DNA of 26,568 nucleotides from F23-B02 sp946405205 (lineage in GTDB: Bacteria > Bacillota > Clostridia > Oscillospirales > Oscillospiraceae). Of the stretch, positions 7,151 through 13,943 are shown one piece after another; position 1 is the first letter of the stretch, and every line of letters starts with the position of its first letter. Below the pieces are notes generated by a model that did no database searches, was not told the origin of the DNA, and saw only the letters and a list, made by a program, of their open reading frames with translations. The stretch is from the NCBI GenBank assembly GCA_946405205.1, contig CAMJGL010000020.1, positions 1 to 26,568 on the forward strand, written 5' to 3'. The position numbers and the translations under genes were made by a program.

Positions 7151-7173
7151 GATATCACCTCAAATCAATATTA

Positions 7174-7199
7174 CCACCGACAGCGTAAGCTGCCGGTGG
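7174..7199 (-). promoter_or_regulatory. Hairpin in the leader of the TPR-DUF4037 operon
   Basis: CCACCG and CGGTGG pair, with one A/C mismatch and then CAGC/GCTG around a GTAA loop, giving 10 pairs in 26 nt. No T-run follows on the minus strand, so it is an operator or RNA-stability element rather than a terminator. Confidence 0.4.
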
Positions 7200-7222
7200 C
7201 AGATACCACAGAATGTATGCTA

Positions 7223-7260
7223 TTGAAAAAATGTGCTGTGCGGGATATTATATCCTTATG
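7223..7260 (+). promoter_or_regulatory. Divergent promoter with symmetric -10; predicted leaderless start for the membrane-protein gene
   Basis: TTGAAA (7223-7228), 17 nt, then TATTAT (7246-7251) predict a start of transcription at about 7258, exactly the ATG of the membrane-protein gene. The -10 lies in the 13-bp palindrome GGATATTATATCC (7243-7255), so the minus strand also reads TATAAT and could drive the TPR operon, with TTCACA as a weakly spaced -35. Confidence 0.5.
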
Positions 7261-7893
7261 GAAAAACGGTATGTGAAAATTTTTATAGCCGTGCAGGCGG
7301 TGCTTTACGCGTCGTTTCTTTGGCTCGACATGAGCGGCGCGGGCGGCAGCAAGTGGATAAAGTATGCGTCCATCGTACTGTGCCTCGGCTTCTCCGCATT
7401 TTTGAGCGCGAGGGGCGGGGAAAAGCTCGTGACGGCCGCGATGGGCTTCACCCTTGCAGCCGACACCTTCCTTCTGCTGCTGGACACGGCTTACGCCGCG
7501 GGCGTGGCGTTGTTCTGCGCGGTGCAGGCACTGTACTTTGTCCGCATTTACAGACTAAACGGCCATCGTGCGGCGCTCCCTGCGCGGCTTGCACTGTTTT
7601 TGGCCGCCGCTGCCGCGCTGTGGATGCCGGATATGCTCAGTCCGCTCAATCTGCTGGCAGCCCTGTATTTCACGGCCTTCGTGTGCAATGCGGTGCAGAG
7701 CCTGAGCATCAAAAACGCCCTGTTCTCCGTGGGGCTTATACTGTTTTTGTGCTGCGATGTATGCGTGGGCGTCCACAACGCGCCGGAGCTGTTTCCGGCG
7801 GGGCTTGGCAGCTTTGCCGATATCGGAATGTGGCTGTTTTACCTGCCGTCGCAGGTGCTCATAACGCTCTCGGGGATGAAGGCTGACGCTTGA
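7258..7893 (+). CDS. YhhN/TMEM86-like multi-pass membrane protein
   Basis: A 211-aa protein of about seven hydrophobic helices with short loops. The two helices with embedded acids (GFTLAADTFLLLLDTAYAAGVALFCAVQALYFVRIYR and LILFLCCDVCVGVHN, each quoted here in part as a family-like pattern) resemble the YhhN/TMEM86 lysoplasmalogenase family. In that family such Asp residues line the active site and cleave the vinyl-ether bond of lysoplasmalogens. The assignment is tentative. A frame opens at 7213 but the predicted promoter lies inside that extension. I therefore take the ATG at 7258, which has no ribosome binding site and may be leaderless. The 3' end overlaps the convergent XRE gene by 35 bp. 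Confidence 0.6.
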   Translation: MEKRYVKIFIAVQAVLYASFLWLDMSGAGGSKWIKYASIVLCLGFSAFLSARGGEKLVTAAMGFTLAADTFLLLLDTAYAAGVALFCAVQALYFVRIYRLNGHRAALPARLALFLAAAAALWMPDMLSPLNLLAALYFTAFVCNAVQSLSIKNALFSVGLILFLCCDVCVGVHNAPELFPAGLGSFADIGMWLFYLPSQVLITLSGMKADA

Positions 7894-8554
7894 CTTTGCT
7901 CATTGACAGCATGAGAATATTCAAAAGCACGCTTATCGCCATAAACGCAAGCACGACCGTACAGAGCGCGGATATCGTGTCGTCGACGGCAGCCCAGTCT
8001 CCGGTCATCACGTTTTGACATATATCAAAAAGCTGAGCGCAGACCGCCGCTCCCGCAAGCCCCATGCTTGCCAGCACGCTGCACGAAGCTCCGCGAACAC
8101 TTCCGCGGGTGATGCGCCATACGGGGATCGTCCACGCGGCCAGACCGAGAATAATGCTCGCTGCCGGAAAAAGCAGGGCGGAGCCGTTTTGCAGCAGCAG
8201 GATGAGCACCGCTGCCGCGGCGAGTGCAGAGACCGAAACGGCTGCGATACCGAGACCGCGGAGTGCAGCGCCCGACGAGCTTGAAATGCTGAGCGTGTCG
8301 GCAAGCAATTGCTCGGCCGCCTGTGTGCTGATGCTGCTCTCATTGCTTCGCTCGGACTGCATGAGCTCGAGCAATGTCACGCCCAGAGCGTCCGCGAGGG
8401 CCTCGAGGTTTCCTATATCGGGAAGCCCCGCGCCGCGCTCCCACTTGCTTATAGTTTTATCCGAAAGGAAAAGCTTGGCGGCAAGCTCGGCCTGCGTCAT
8501 ACCCTTCTCTTTTCTTATTGAGGCGATAAACGCGCCCATTTTACTTGCATCCAT
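7859..8554 (-). CDS. XRE-family transcriptional regulator with C-terminal membrane helices
   Basis: A 231-aa protein with an N-terminal Cro/C1-type helix-turn-helix (GMTQAELAAKLFLSDKTISKWERG, roughly residues 18-41, the recognition helix being DKTISKWE). A polar linker follows, then a C-terminal half with four to five hydrophobic helices. The architecture of XRE domain plus membrane domain is common in Clostridia, where the membrane part may sense envelope state. The ATG at 8554 is preferred over the upstream GTG at 8563 because AGGAGG is 8 nt before the ATG and overlaps the GTG. It is divergent from the lit-like gene, which it might control (inference), and its 3' end overlaps the convergent membrane-protein gene. 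Confidence 0.85.
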   Translation of the reverse strand: MDASKMGAFIASIRKEKGMTQAELAAKLFLSDKTISKWERGAGLPDIGNLEALADALGVTLLELMQSERSNESSISTQAAEQLLADTLSISSSSGAALRGLGIAAVSVSALAAAAVLILLLQNGSALLFPAASIILGLAAWTIPVWRITRGSVRGASCSVLASMGLAGAAVCAQLFDICQNVMTGDWAAVDDTISALCTVVLAFMAISVLLNILMLSMSKVKRQPSSPRAL

Positions 8555-8625
8555 GATATGCACCTCCTGTGCTCAAGCATAGACCCTGACCGGCGTCTGC
8601 GCAACCTACGTTCCGTTTACAAGCG

Positions 8626-8632
8626 TATTATA
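8626..8632. promoter_or_regulatory. Shared -10 element of the XRE regulator and lit-like gene
   Basis: TATTATA reads TATTAT on the plus strand and TATAAT on the minus strand, the same overlapping arrangement as in the divergent promoter at 7246. In the plus direction it would give a 17-nt leader just long enough for the GAGGA at 8644. The -35 matches are poor both ways, so an activator or an extended contact may be needed. Confidence 0.35.
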
Positions 8633-8654
8633 TCAGATGTTGTGAGGAAAAATA

Positions 8655-9293
8655 ATGAACAAACTGCTTTCCCTTATAATGAGTATAGCTGTCGCGGCGG
8701 CGCTGCTGACCGGCTCAATCGCCGCGCCAATCTGCCTGAGGAGCTTCTACTATGCGCACATCGGGCCACTGGGGCTGGAGGAAAACAGCGGGCTGAGCGA
8801 AAATGAGATAAGGCAGGCCTACGACGAGGTGCTGGACTACTGCACGGGAAAAAGCGACGAATTCTCGGCTGGCGTGCTGCCATTTTCCGCAGACGGTGCG
8901 GCGCATTTTGCCGACTGCCGCGAGCTGTTCATACTCGATTTTCGCATTTTTGCCGTCAGCGCCGTACTTATAGTCACCCTGACCGTGTACAGGCGCAGGC
9001 ACGGGCTGCACAGATTCCTGGGGCGCGGCCCCGCCTTCTGGGGAGCCGCGGGCATGGGCGGAGCCCTGTGCGTTGTCGGAGCTCTGGCGGCAGCGGACTT
9101 TGACCGCGCGTTCACGGTGTTCCACAGCGTTTTCTTCCCGGGCAAGGATAACTGGATATTCGACCAAAGCGCCGATCCCATCATAAGGCTCATGCCTGAG
9201 GAGTTTTTCCGCAACTGCGCGATACTTATTCTTGCGCTGCTCATCTCGGCAGCCGCGGTCATAATGATCGCCGATCTGAGAAAGAAAAAATAG
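8655..9293 (+). CDS. lit: Lit/DUF1461 (TIGR01906) family membrane protein, putative lipoprotein intramolecular transacylase
   Basis: A 212-aa membrane protein with four hydrophobic segments (about 5-27, 93-110, 128-148, 188-206). The long extracellular loops carry the family signatures ADGAAHFADCRELF (79-92, His84) and FHSVFFPGKDNW (156-167, His157), and then the ADPIIRLMPEEFF block. Lit enzymes move an acyl chain on the N-terminal Cys of lipoproteins to make lyso-lipoproteins, which weakens TLR2 recognition. The outward-facing conserved histidines are thought to act in catalysis. GAGGA lies about 7 nt before the ATG. The gene is divergent from an XRE regulator. No terminator is visible before the tRNA promoter. 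DUF1461 proteins are a broad family, so lipoprotein transacylation here is an extrapolation. Confidence 0.75.
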   Translation: MNKLLSLIMSIAVAAALLTGSIAAPICLRSFYYAHIGPLGLEENSGLSENEIRQAYDEVLDYCTGKSDEFSAGVLPFSADGAAHFADCRELFILDFRIFAVSAVLIVTLTVYRRRHGLHRFLGRGPAFWGAAGMGGALCVVGALAAADFDRAFTVFHSVFFPGKDNWIFDQSADPIIRLMPEEFFRNCAILILALLISAAAVIMIADLRKKK

Positions 9294-9304
9294 CCGAAAA
9301 ATGC

Positions 9305-9333
9305 TTGACTTTACGCTTAAACTGAATTATAAT
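9305..9333 (+). promoter_or_regulatory. Strong sigma-A promoter of tRNA-Ser
   Basis: TTGACT, 17 nt, TATAAT: nearly perfect consensus, about 40 nt upstream of the mature tRNA 5' end and starting 12 nt after the lit-like stop codon. Confidence 0.85.
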
Positions 9334-9374
9334 AGGCAAGCTGATTAGTCAGCCAAGTAAATATTTTTTTACTC

Positions 9375-9467
9375 GGAGAAGTCGCGTAGTCCGGCCGAGC
9401 GCGCACGATTGGAAATCGTGTAACACCCATAAGGTGTTCGAGGGTTCAAATCCCTCCTTCTCCGCCA
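9375..9467 (+). tRNA. tRNA-Ser (anticodon GGA), CCA encoded
   Basis: GGAGAAG (9375-9381) pairs with CTTCTCC (9457-9463), followed by discriminator G and an encoded CCA (9465-9467). The anticodon arm is CACGA-TTGGAAA-TCGTG with anticodon GGA at 9411-9413, which decodes UCC and UCU. A long variable arm (ACACC...GGTGT) and the GGTTCAAATCC T-arm confirm a class II serine tRNA. It has its own strong promoter and terminator. Confidence 0.97.
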
Positions 9468-9507
9468 CGTCGGAGCAAAGTCCGCTTTGCTCCGACGTTC
9501 TTTTATT
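9467..9507 (+). terminator. Terminator of tRNA-Ser
   Basis: A perfect 14-bp stem (9467-9480 with 9485-9498) closes a TCCG loop and is followed by TCTTTTATT. The stem begins on the final A of the encoded CCA, so processing must separate it. Confidence 0.9.
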
Positions 9508-9525
9508 CCTGCGGAACAAAAGAAC
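9497..9525 (+). repeat. Inverted repeat downstream of tRNA-Ser
   Basis: GTTCTTTTATTCC (9497-9509) pairs with GGAACAAAAGAAC (9513-9525) around TGC, with a single A/C mismatch. It overlaps the end of the terminator stem and its T-run, so the T-run can be sequestered in an alternative fold. Confidence 0.6.
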
Positions 9526-9555
9526 GCCATCCGCCCGCTTCCTTGCTCCTCCTTT

Positions 9556-9590
9556 CCAAATCACAACCACTTCGCTGGGTTGTGATTTGG
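9556..9590 (+). repeat. Perfect 13-bp inverted repeat between tRNA-Ser and the AraC gene
   Basis: CCAAATCACAACC (9556-9568) and GGTTGTGATTTGG (9578-9590) form a perfect hairpin with a 9-nt loop. No T-run follows. It may be an operator for the downstream regulator or a remnant of a mobile element. Confidence 0.65.
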
Positions 9591-9615
9591 GATGGGAAAC
9601 GAGAATATCTGGAAT

Positions 9616-9677
9616 GAAGCCTCTTGACAAAGAAAGAAACCTCTTTTGTCTGCCCGGACAAGAGAGGCTTCCTTTTT
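9616..9677 (+). terminator. Possible terminator upstream of the AraC gene
   Basis: GAAGCCTCTTG (9616-9626) can pair with CAAGAGAGGCTTC (9659-9671), leaving a 2-nt bulge, with an inner GACAAA/TTTGTC stem. TTTTT follows at 9673. It would stop any read-through from the tRNA unit. Confidence 0.5.
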
Positions 9678-9747
9678 ATGGCTTTCATACGATGACGAAA
9701 TGTGCTATTATAAAACAGAGGATTCATTATTGACGACAAACCGGAAT

Positions 9748-9777
9748 TTGAAAGACAGCAAGAAAAGTCGAGAATAT
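9748..9777 (+). promoter_or_regulatory. Weak predicted promoter of the AraC-family gene
   Basis: TTGAAA, an 18-nt spacer and GAATAT, about 40 nt before the GTG start. The -10 match is mediocre. Confidence 0.35.
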
Positions 9778-9823
9778 TCCCACTCTTTCTGTGATAATGG
9801 CTTTGTCAGGAGGAGGTGATAAA

Positions 9824-10702
9824 GTGACGGAAAAGGTTTTGGCGGTACAGCAGATGCAGGACTATATTGCGGCGCACCTTTCAGAAAAAATCACATTGTG
9901 CGACCTTTCCGATACGGTAATGTATTCTCCTTTTTATTGCGCGCGAATATTTAAGGAGCTGACGGGTCTTACTCCGGCAGATTACATCAGGCGGCTTCGG
10001 CTGTCCCGTTCCGCATTGCGTTTGCGGGATGAACAATGCAAGGTGATCGACTTGGCTTATGATACCGGCTACGACAGCGTAGACGGCTATCAGAGAGCGT
10101 TTCGCAACGCATTCGGTTGCAATCCCTATGAATATGCAAAGTCTCCTGTTCCGCTTCCGCTTTTCACCCCGTATGGCGTAAAATTCAGAACATTGTGGAA
10201 GGAGCGAGAAACAGTGGAACACGCTGCAAATGTTTTTATCCAAGTCATTGAGAAGCCGGAACGCAGGGTCATTATCAAGCGCGGAAAGACGGCGAAGGAA
10301 TACTGGAGCTATTGTCAGGAGGTCGGCTGCGATGTCTGGGGCATTCTGACCAGCATGAAGTCTCTTTGCGGGGAGCCGGTTTGCCTGTGGCTGCCGGAGA
10401 AATATCGGGAACAGGGTACTTCGGAATATGTGCAGGGCATTGAGGCGGCAATTGATGATACCGGCATCGTCCCCGATGGATTTGATGTCATTACACTGCC
10501 TGCCGCAAAATACCTGATGTTTCAGGGAGAGCCGTTTAAGGAGGAAGACTATTGTCAGGCCATTGAAACGGTGCAGGCTTCTATGGAGAAATACGACCCT
10601 TCGGTCATTGGGTATGAGTGGGACAACTCGAATCCGCGCATTCAGCTGGAGCCCCGTGGCGAGAGAGGCTACATTGAACTAAAGGCCATTCAGCCTATTT
10701 GA
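9824..10702 (+). CDS. AraC-family regulator with GyrI-like effector-binding domain
   Basis: A 292-aa protein. The N-terminal ~105 residues carry the double helix-turn-helix of AraC/XylS regulators. The first is in LCDLSDTVMYSPFYCARIFKELTG; the second, with the IDLAYDTGYDSVDGYQRAFRNAFG pattern, ends in CNPYEYA. The C-terminal half (about 125-290) has the KPERRVIIKRG...YWSYC...WGILTS and EYVQGIEA...TLPAAKYLMFQGE features of GyrI/Rob-like effector-binding domains, which bind small hydrophobic or cationic ligands. The GTG at 9824 is chosen because AGGAGG lies 7 nt upstream. Compared with its neighbours the gene is AT-richer, with more codons ending in A or T. It lies just downstream of a tRNA gene between unusual inverted repeats, so it may have been acquired by transfer. 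No target operon is adjacent. Confidence 0.88.
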   Translation: MTEKVLAVQQMQDYIAAHLSEKITLCDLSDTVMYSPFYCARIFKELTGLTPADYIRRLRLSRSALRLRDEQCKVIDLAYDTGYDSVDGYQRAFRNAFGCNPYEYAKSPVPLPLFTPYGVKFRTLWKERETVEHAANVFIQVIEKPERRVIIKRGKTAKEYWSYCQEVGCDVWGILTSMKSLCGEPVCLWLPEKYREQGTSEYVQGIEAAIDDTGIVPDGFDVITLPAAKYLMFQGEPFKEEDYCQAIETVQASMEKYDPSVIGYEWDNSNPRIQLEPRGERGYIELKAIQPI

Positions 10703-10749
10703 CGGAATACACTGAAATGAATATCGTTTATTTCAGTGTGGTCTTCCGT
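10702..10749 (+). repeat. Nested inverted repeat after the AraC gene
   Basis: ACACTGAAAT (10709-10718) pairs perfectly with ATTTCAGTGT (10730-10739), and outer ACGGAA (10702-10707) pairs with TTCCGT (10744-10749). It begins on the last base of the stop codon and lacks a T-run. It could be a weak terminator, an mRNA 3' protector or an insertion scar. Between here and 10838 I see nothing recognisable. Confidence 0.6.
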
Positions 10750-10838
10750 TATTGTCAAGAAGCGACGGCATTGCCCATCGGGACTGCCTGCCGAGAGAAC
10801 CCCGTTATCGGCCCTGCGTCATAACACGGCGCTTTTAA

Positions 10839-10875
10839 AAAAAGACCTGATGCATTTTTCGCATCAGGTCTTTTT
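10839..10875 (-). terminator. Bidirectional terminator between the AraC and acyltransferase genes
   Basis: A perfect 15-bp stem (10839-10853 with 10861-10875) closes ATTTTTC. T-runs are present in both directions. It is the natural terminator of the minus-strand acyltransferase operon, whose stop is 40 nt away, and also follows the AraC gene. Confidence 0.85.
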
Positions 10876-10915
10876 CAGTACGCTGAAATGTGCCGGAACA
10901 GCCTATAATGCTGTT

Positions 10916-12076
10916 TCATGAGTCCTCTCCGAGCCGCCCGAGAGACCAGAGCCGGAGCGAGAGGTATTTGTTCAGGCAGGCGCCTTCCTTCTGCAGCATA
11001 TAGTGCACCCCGCCGACGGTGAACACAAGGGCGCTGCCGCCGCGGAGGATCTCCATTTTTACTATTCCGGAGAAATCGAAACGGTATTCCCCGATCGAGA
11101 GTGCGTCGGCGGAGCTGTACAGACGGCCGGTGAGCAGCGGGGTCTTGCGGAAGTCCTCTCCTGTCTCAAAAAGCTGCACGTCCTCGTCGCTGAAGAAGCG
11201 GCCTTGCTCAAACAGCTCACGGTAGATCTCAAGCTGCAGCTTTTCCCAGTCCTGTATCGTCGAGACGAGCCGGGGCTGCCCGTGCAGAAAGCCGTATCTG
11301 TCATAGATCATGGAGTATCCGCAGCTGCATATCACGCGGCTCCCCTTTGCGCGGAGCGTATCGACGCCGCGGCAGCGCGGACAGGTGTCATAGTACCTGG
11401 TGATATCGCGGATGCCGTGACGGAGCCTGAACGGCAGCATCAGGCGGCGCTGCTCCTCATAGGCGTCAACATACAGATCCTCCCGTATGTGTTCGAGCAG
11501 CTCATCGGCCGAGAGCTGACGCAGCTCTTCCGGGGAGTACTCGTTAACGATGCCGGAGCTGAAAAGCTTCCCGCCGTTCATGTAGTCCTGCCAGCGCGGC
11601 TGCTTGAAAAAGCCTCCGGAGGTCCTGAAGGTGACGAGCCTGCAGCCTAACTTTTTGGCCAGCTTAGCCGTTGCCGGAGCTATGGGCATTGTCTTTCCGT
11701 TGTGACTTATGCGCCCCTCGCAGAAAAGGAGTATGCTGCTGCCGCCGCGGACACGGCGTATCATGTCCATGACCTCCGAGGGCTTCAGCGCGCCCTTGTT
11801 CACGGTGATCGGATCGAGCAGCTCCTTGAACAGCCTGCCCAAAAGACCCATGCCGAGAATGTGCTTGCTGGCAACGAAGTAAAGATGGTCGCTTATGTAT
11901 GCGCTGACGGCCGTGAAGTCCAGATCCGTGGTGTGGTTCGAGAGCACGAGCACGGGTTCGCCGTAGCGCTTGGGCCTGGCCTTTATGCCGAAGGCGAAAA
12001 AGGCAACCAGCCGGAAAACGGGCAGCAGTGCGCTGTATACGCGGCCGCAGCGCCGGTCTGATATCTGCCGGTTCAT
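10916..12076 (-). CDS. PlsC-type lysophospholipid acyltransferase with C-terminal zinc ribbon
   Basis: A 386-aa protein. The N-terminal domain (about 1-220) is a 1-acylglycerol-phosphate acyltransferase-like fold, with the HxxxxD motif HTTDLD (48-53) and an EGR motif (120-122). A hydrophobic segment near residues 15-30 suggests membrane association, and the predicted product is an acylated phospholipid or other acyl acceptor. The protein continues well beyond the usual ~240 residues. A CPRC (232-235)...CSC (250-252) cluster could bind zinc, and a C-terminal globular region follows. The ATG overlaps the gltS-like stop in ATGA and has GGGGTG upstream. Pairing a glutamate carrier with an acyltransferase is unusual; the acceptor of the acyl group is unknown. 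Confidence 0.82.
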   Translation of the reverse strand: MNRQISDRRCGRVYSALLPVFRLVAFFAFGIKARPKRYGEPVLVLSNHTTDLDFTAVSAYISDHLYFVASKHILGMGLLGRLFKELLDPITVNKGALKPSEVMDMIRRVRGGSSILLFCEGRISHNGKTMPIAPATAKLAKKLGCRLVTFRTSGGFFKQPRWQDYMNGGKLFSSGIVNEYSPEELRQLSADELLEHIREDLYVDAYEEQRRLMLPFRLRHGIRDITRYYDTCPRCRGVDTLRAKGSRVICSCGYSMIYDRYGFLHGQPRLVSTIQDWEKLQLEIYRELFEQGRFFSDEDVQLFETGEDFRKTPLLTGRLYSSADALSIGEYRFDFSGIVKMEILRGGSALVFTVGGVHYMLQKEGACLNKYLSLRLWSLGRLGEDS

Positions 12077-13476
12077 CGGTCATGCACCCCGGCCGAAAGC
12101 TCATCGGCGGCGCCTGCATATCGCTTTTTGAATATGCTGCGCCTGAAAAGAAAGATGTTGTATGCGATGAGCAGGAAGGCATATACACCGAGCATTATGA
12201 GCGTATGCTGCAGACTCGAGGCGGCAAAGCCCATCGTCAGCAGCAGCGGAGCGAGCATCACGAGCGAGGGGATGTTCTGCAGCACGATGTTGGACGCGGC
12301 GGGCGTGACATAGTTCGGGTCTATCTCGCGCAGGAGTATCATGCCGGTGCTGACGGTGCCGGTGACGGTGCCGAAGTTTGTAAGAAAGCTCTCGAGCTCG
12401 TAGCCTTTATAGGTGTGCCGCGTCGCGGCCTTGACATAGAAGAAGGTGACGACGGTGCCGCAGACGCAGGTGATGATGAGCAGCGGGAGGTTCATGTATA
12501 TGTCCTCAAAGTCTATCGCAACCACGCCGGCCACGATCATCAGGTCGAACATGAAGCCGCTGATCCTGTCCATAAGCTTATTATTTATATATGCGCGTCT
12601 GACCACGCCTTTTTTCCTGAGCAGGTTCAGAACGACCTTCATCAGGAAGCCGAAAAGCAGCGCCCAGAGGAAATTCAGACCCCAGGCGAGATCCGCCACG
12701 GCGGAGATGCCGGTTGCGCTGAGCAGGCGCATGAAAAGCTGCGCCACGGTGTAGCTGAGGATAACAAAGCACAGCTGCACCGACAGCTTATCTATGGATT
12801 CGGAGTCCGGGATCTCGTCTTCGACTTCTTCCCCGTCCTCCGCGCAGGCACGGGAAATGTTGCGGAGGGGAGTGTACTTGCCTTTGCGTATCAGGGCATT
12901 GAGATAGATGACGCCTATAACGCTGCCGACGATAAAGCCTATCGCGGCGACAGCCAGACCGTATGAGGCGCCGCCGCCGAAGCCGTAGGCAGTCTCATAT
13001 TTGCTGCCCCAGCTCAGCGCGCTGCCGGTGCTCTGGCCGAAGCCCATCGGCAGTATCAGGCCGGCGGCGTAGAAGCAGTCGGCGATAAAAAATCCGGCAA
13101 CGGAGATGACAAGTCCGATCACCGCCTGTATCAGATAGGAGCTCGCCATTATGGCGCCGCTCTCGACGATCTTGACGGAGGATACCCTGCGTTTGCTCTT
13201 CGCGGTCTTGAGCGCGAGCGCCGCGAAGCCTATGCCGAGGCAGTGGTATGTGATGATCTGCATCACGGAGCGGTCTATGAAGCTGTTGACCGCGGGAACG
13301 GTTTTGAGAATAAGCACGAGCGCTCCGCCGATAAGGGCCGAGGGTATGTACAGCTTCTTAATGAACGGCACCTGCGTCCTGATGATGTTTCCGAGCAGCA
13401 TCGCGGCGAACAGCAGCGCAAGCTGATTGAAAAACGTCCATACATATGAATCTGAAAATACAACGGCATGAGTCAT
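12073..13476 (-). CDS. gltS: Sodium/glutamate symporter family protein (GltS)
   Basis: A 467-aa inner-membrane carrier of the GltS family, which imports glutamate with sodium. It shows ten or more hydrophobic helices in two inverted halves. Signature segments are PMGFGQSTGSALSWG in the first half and NFGTVTGTVSTGMILLREIDP in the second, which are the paired re-entrant GxxTG-type motifs of the family. The central cytosolic loop is longer than in E. coli GltS (about 401 aa) and contains an acidic run (AEDGEEVEDEIPDSES). The start ATG has AAGGATGG upstream. It is the first gene of an operon with the acyltransferase, transcribed from the predicted minus-strand promoter at 13559. Substrate specificity may differ from glutamate. 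Confidence 0.87.
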   Translation of the reverse strand: MTHAVVFSDSYVWTFFNQLALLFAAMLLGNIIRTQVPFIKKLYIPSALIGGALVLILKTVPAVNSFIDRSVMQIITYHCLGIGFAALALKTAKSKRRVSSVKIVESGAIMASSYLIQAVIGLVISVAGFFIADCFYAAGLILPMGFGQSTGSALSWGSKYETAYGFGGGASYGLAVAAIGFIVGSVIGVIYLNALIRKGKYTPLRNISRACAEDGEEVEDEIPDSESIDKLSVQLCFVILSYTVAQLFMRLLSATGISAVADLAWGLNFLWALLFGFLMKVVLNLLRKKGVVRRAYINNKLMDRISGFMFDLMIVAGVVAIDFEDIYMNLPLLIITCVCGTVVTFFYVKAATRHTYKGYELESFLTNFGTVTGTVSTGMILLREIDPNYVTPAASNIVLQNIPSLVMLAPLLLTMGFAASSLQHTLIMLGVYAFLLIAYNIFLFRRSIFKKRYAGAADELSAGVHDR

Positions 13477-13558
13477 GGCTGATATCCATCCTTACCTGCG
13501 TCGTTCCCCGTTAAAGGCGCGGGAGAACGCCGGAAATGCTTTGTCCTGTCTGAACAAA

Positions 13559-13587
13559 ATTGTATCATGTGCCGCGGCGAACGTCAA
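13559..13587 (-). promoter_or_regulatory. Predicted sigma-A promoter of the gltS operon
   Basis: On the minus strand TTGACG is followed after 17 nt by TACAAT, about 80 nt upstream of the gltS ATG. The consensus match is strong. Confidence 0.7.
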
Positions 13588-13839
13588 CAAACGCGGCGGG
13601 AAAAGTTCACGGACTGCTGCATACGGGCCGTATTGCGGAACGATCACCGCGAAAACGTATGCGGACACAAGGTGCCTGTCAAACGGCCTTTTATTAATTA
13701 TACTGTGCCGATCCGTTCATTAATACGGAAATAAACCCGCGCTGCGCTGACTTAACACTTTCGGGAATTATATCCGGCATTATGCAACATTCTACAAATT
13801 TTTGAATTACCTCCCCGGTATTCTTATTTGATTTATCAA

Positions 13840-13868
13840 TTGAAATCGCCGCTTTAATGATTTAAACT
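13840..13868 (+). promoter_or_regulatory. Predicted sigma-A promoter of the SLH peptidase gene
   Basis: TTGAAA, 17 nt, TAAACT, with a predicted start near 13875. This leaves a leader of about 90 nt. Confidence 0.55.
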
Positions 13869-13871
13869 AAG

Positions 13872-13943
13872 AATATAGTTTTTTCCTGACGTATCTGAAA
13901 ACCGGTGGAAATTCGCAGCTGCGGCAAAGAAAAAACCGATATT
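13872..13943 (+). promoter_or_regulatory. Structured 5' leader of the SLH peptidase gene
   Basis: GTTTTTT (13878-13884) can pair with AAAAAAC (13930-13936). AATAT (13872-13876) can pair with ATATT (13939-13943), although part of this arm may lie upstream of the start of transcription. The enclosed 45 nt contain the palindrome CGCAGCTGCG (13914-13923). The fold would end about 10 nt before the AAGGA ribosome binding site. I cannot match it to a known riboswitch class. Confidence 0.35.

Noticed and set aside
9349..9630. Minus-strand 93-codon frame over tRNA-Ser
   Set aside because: It is the antisense translation of the tRNA and its terminator (a familiar annotation artefact containing EGFEPSN), not a protein.
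9375..10749. Genomic island with attachment-site duplication at tRNA-Ser
   Set aside because: No second copy of the tRNA 3' end and no integrase gene are visible, so only the weaker suggestion of acquired DNA is reported.
10736..10921. 61-codon plus-strand frame between the AraC and acyltransferase genes
   Set aside because: It reads straight through a 15-bp terminator stem, lacks a ribosome binding site and has no family resemblance.
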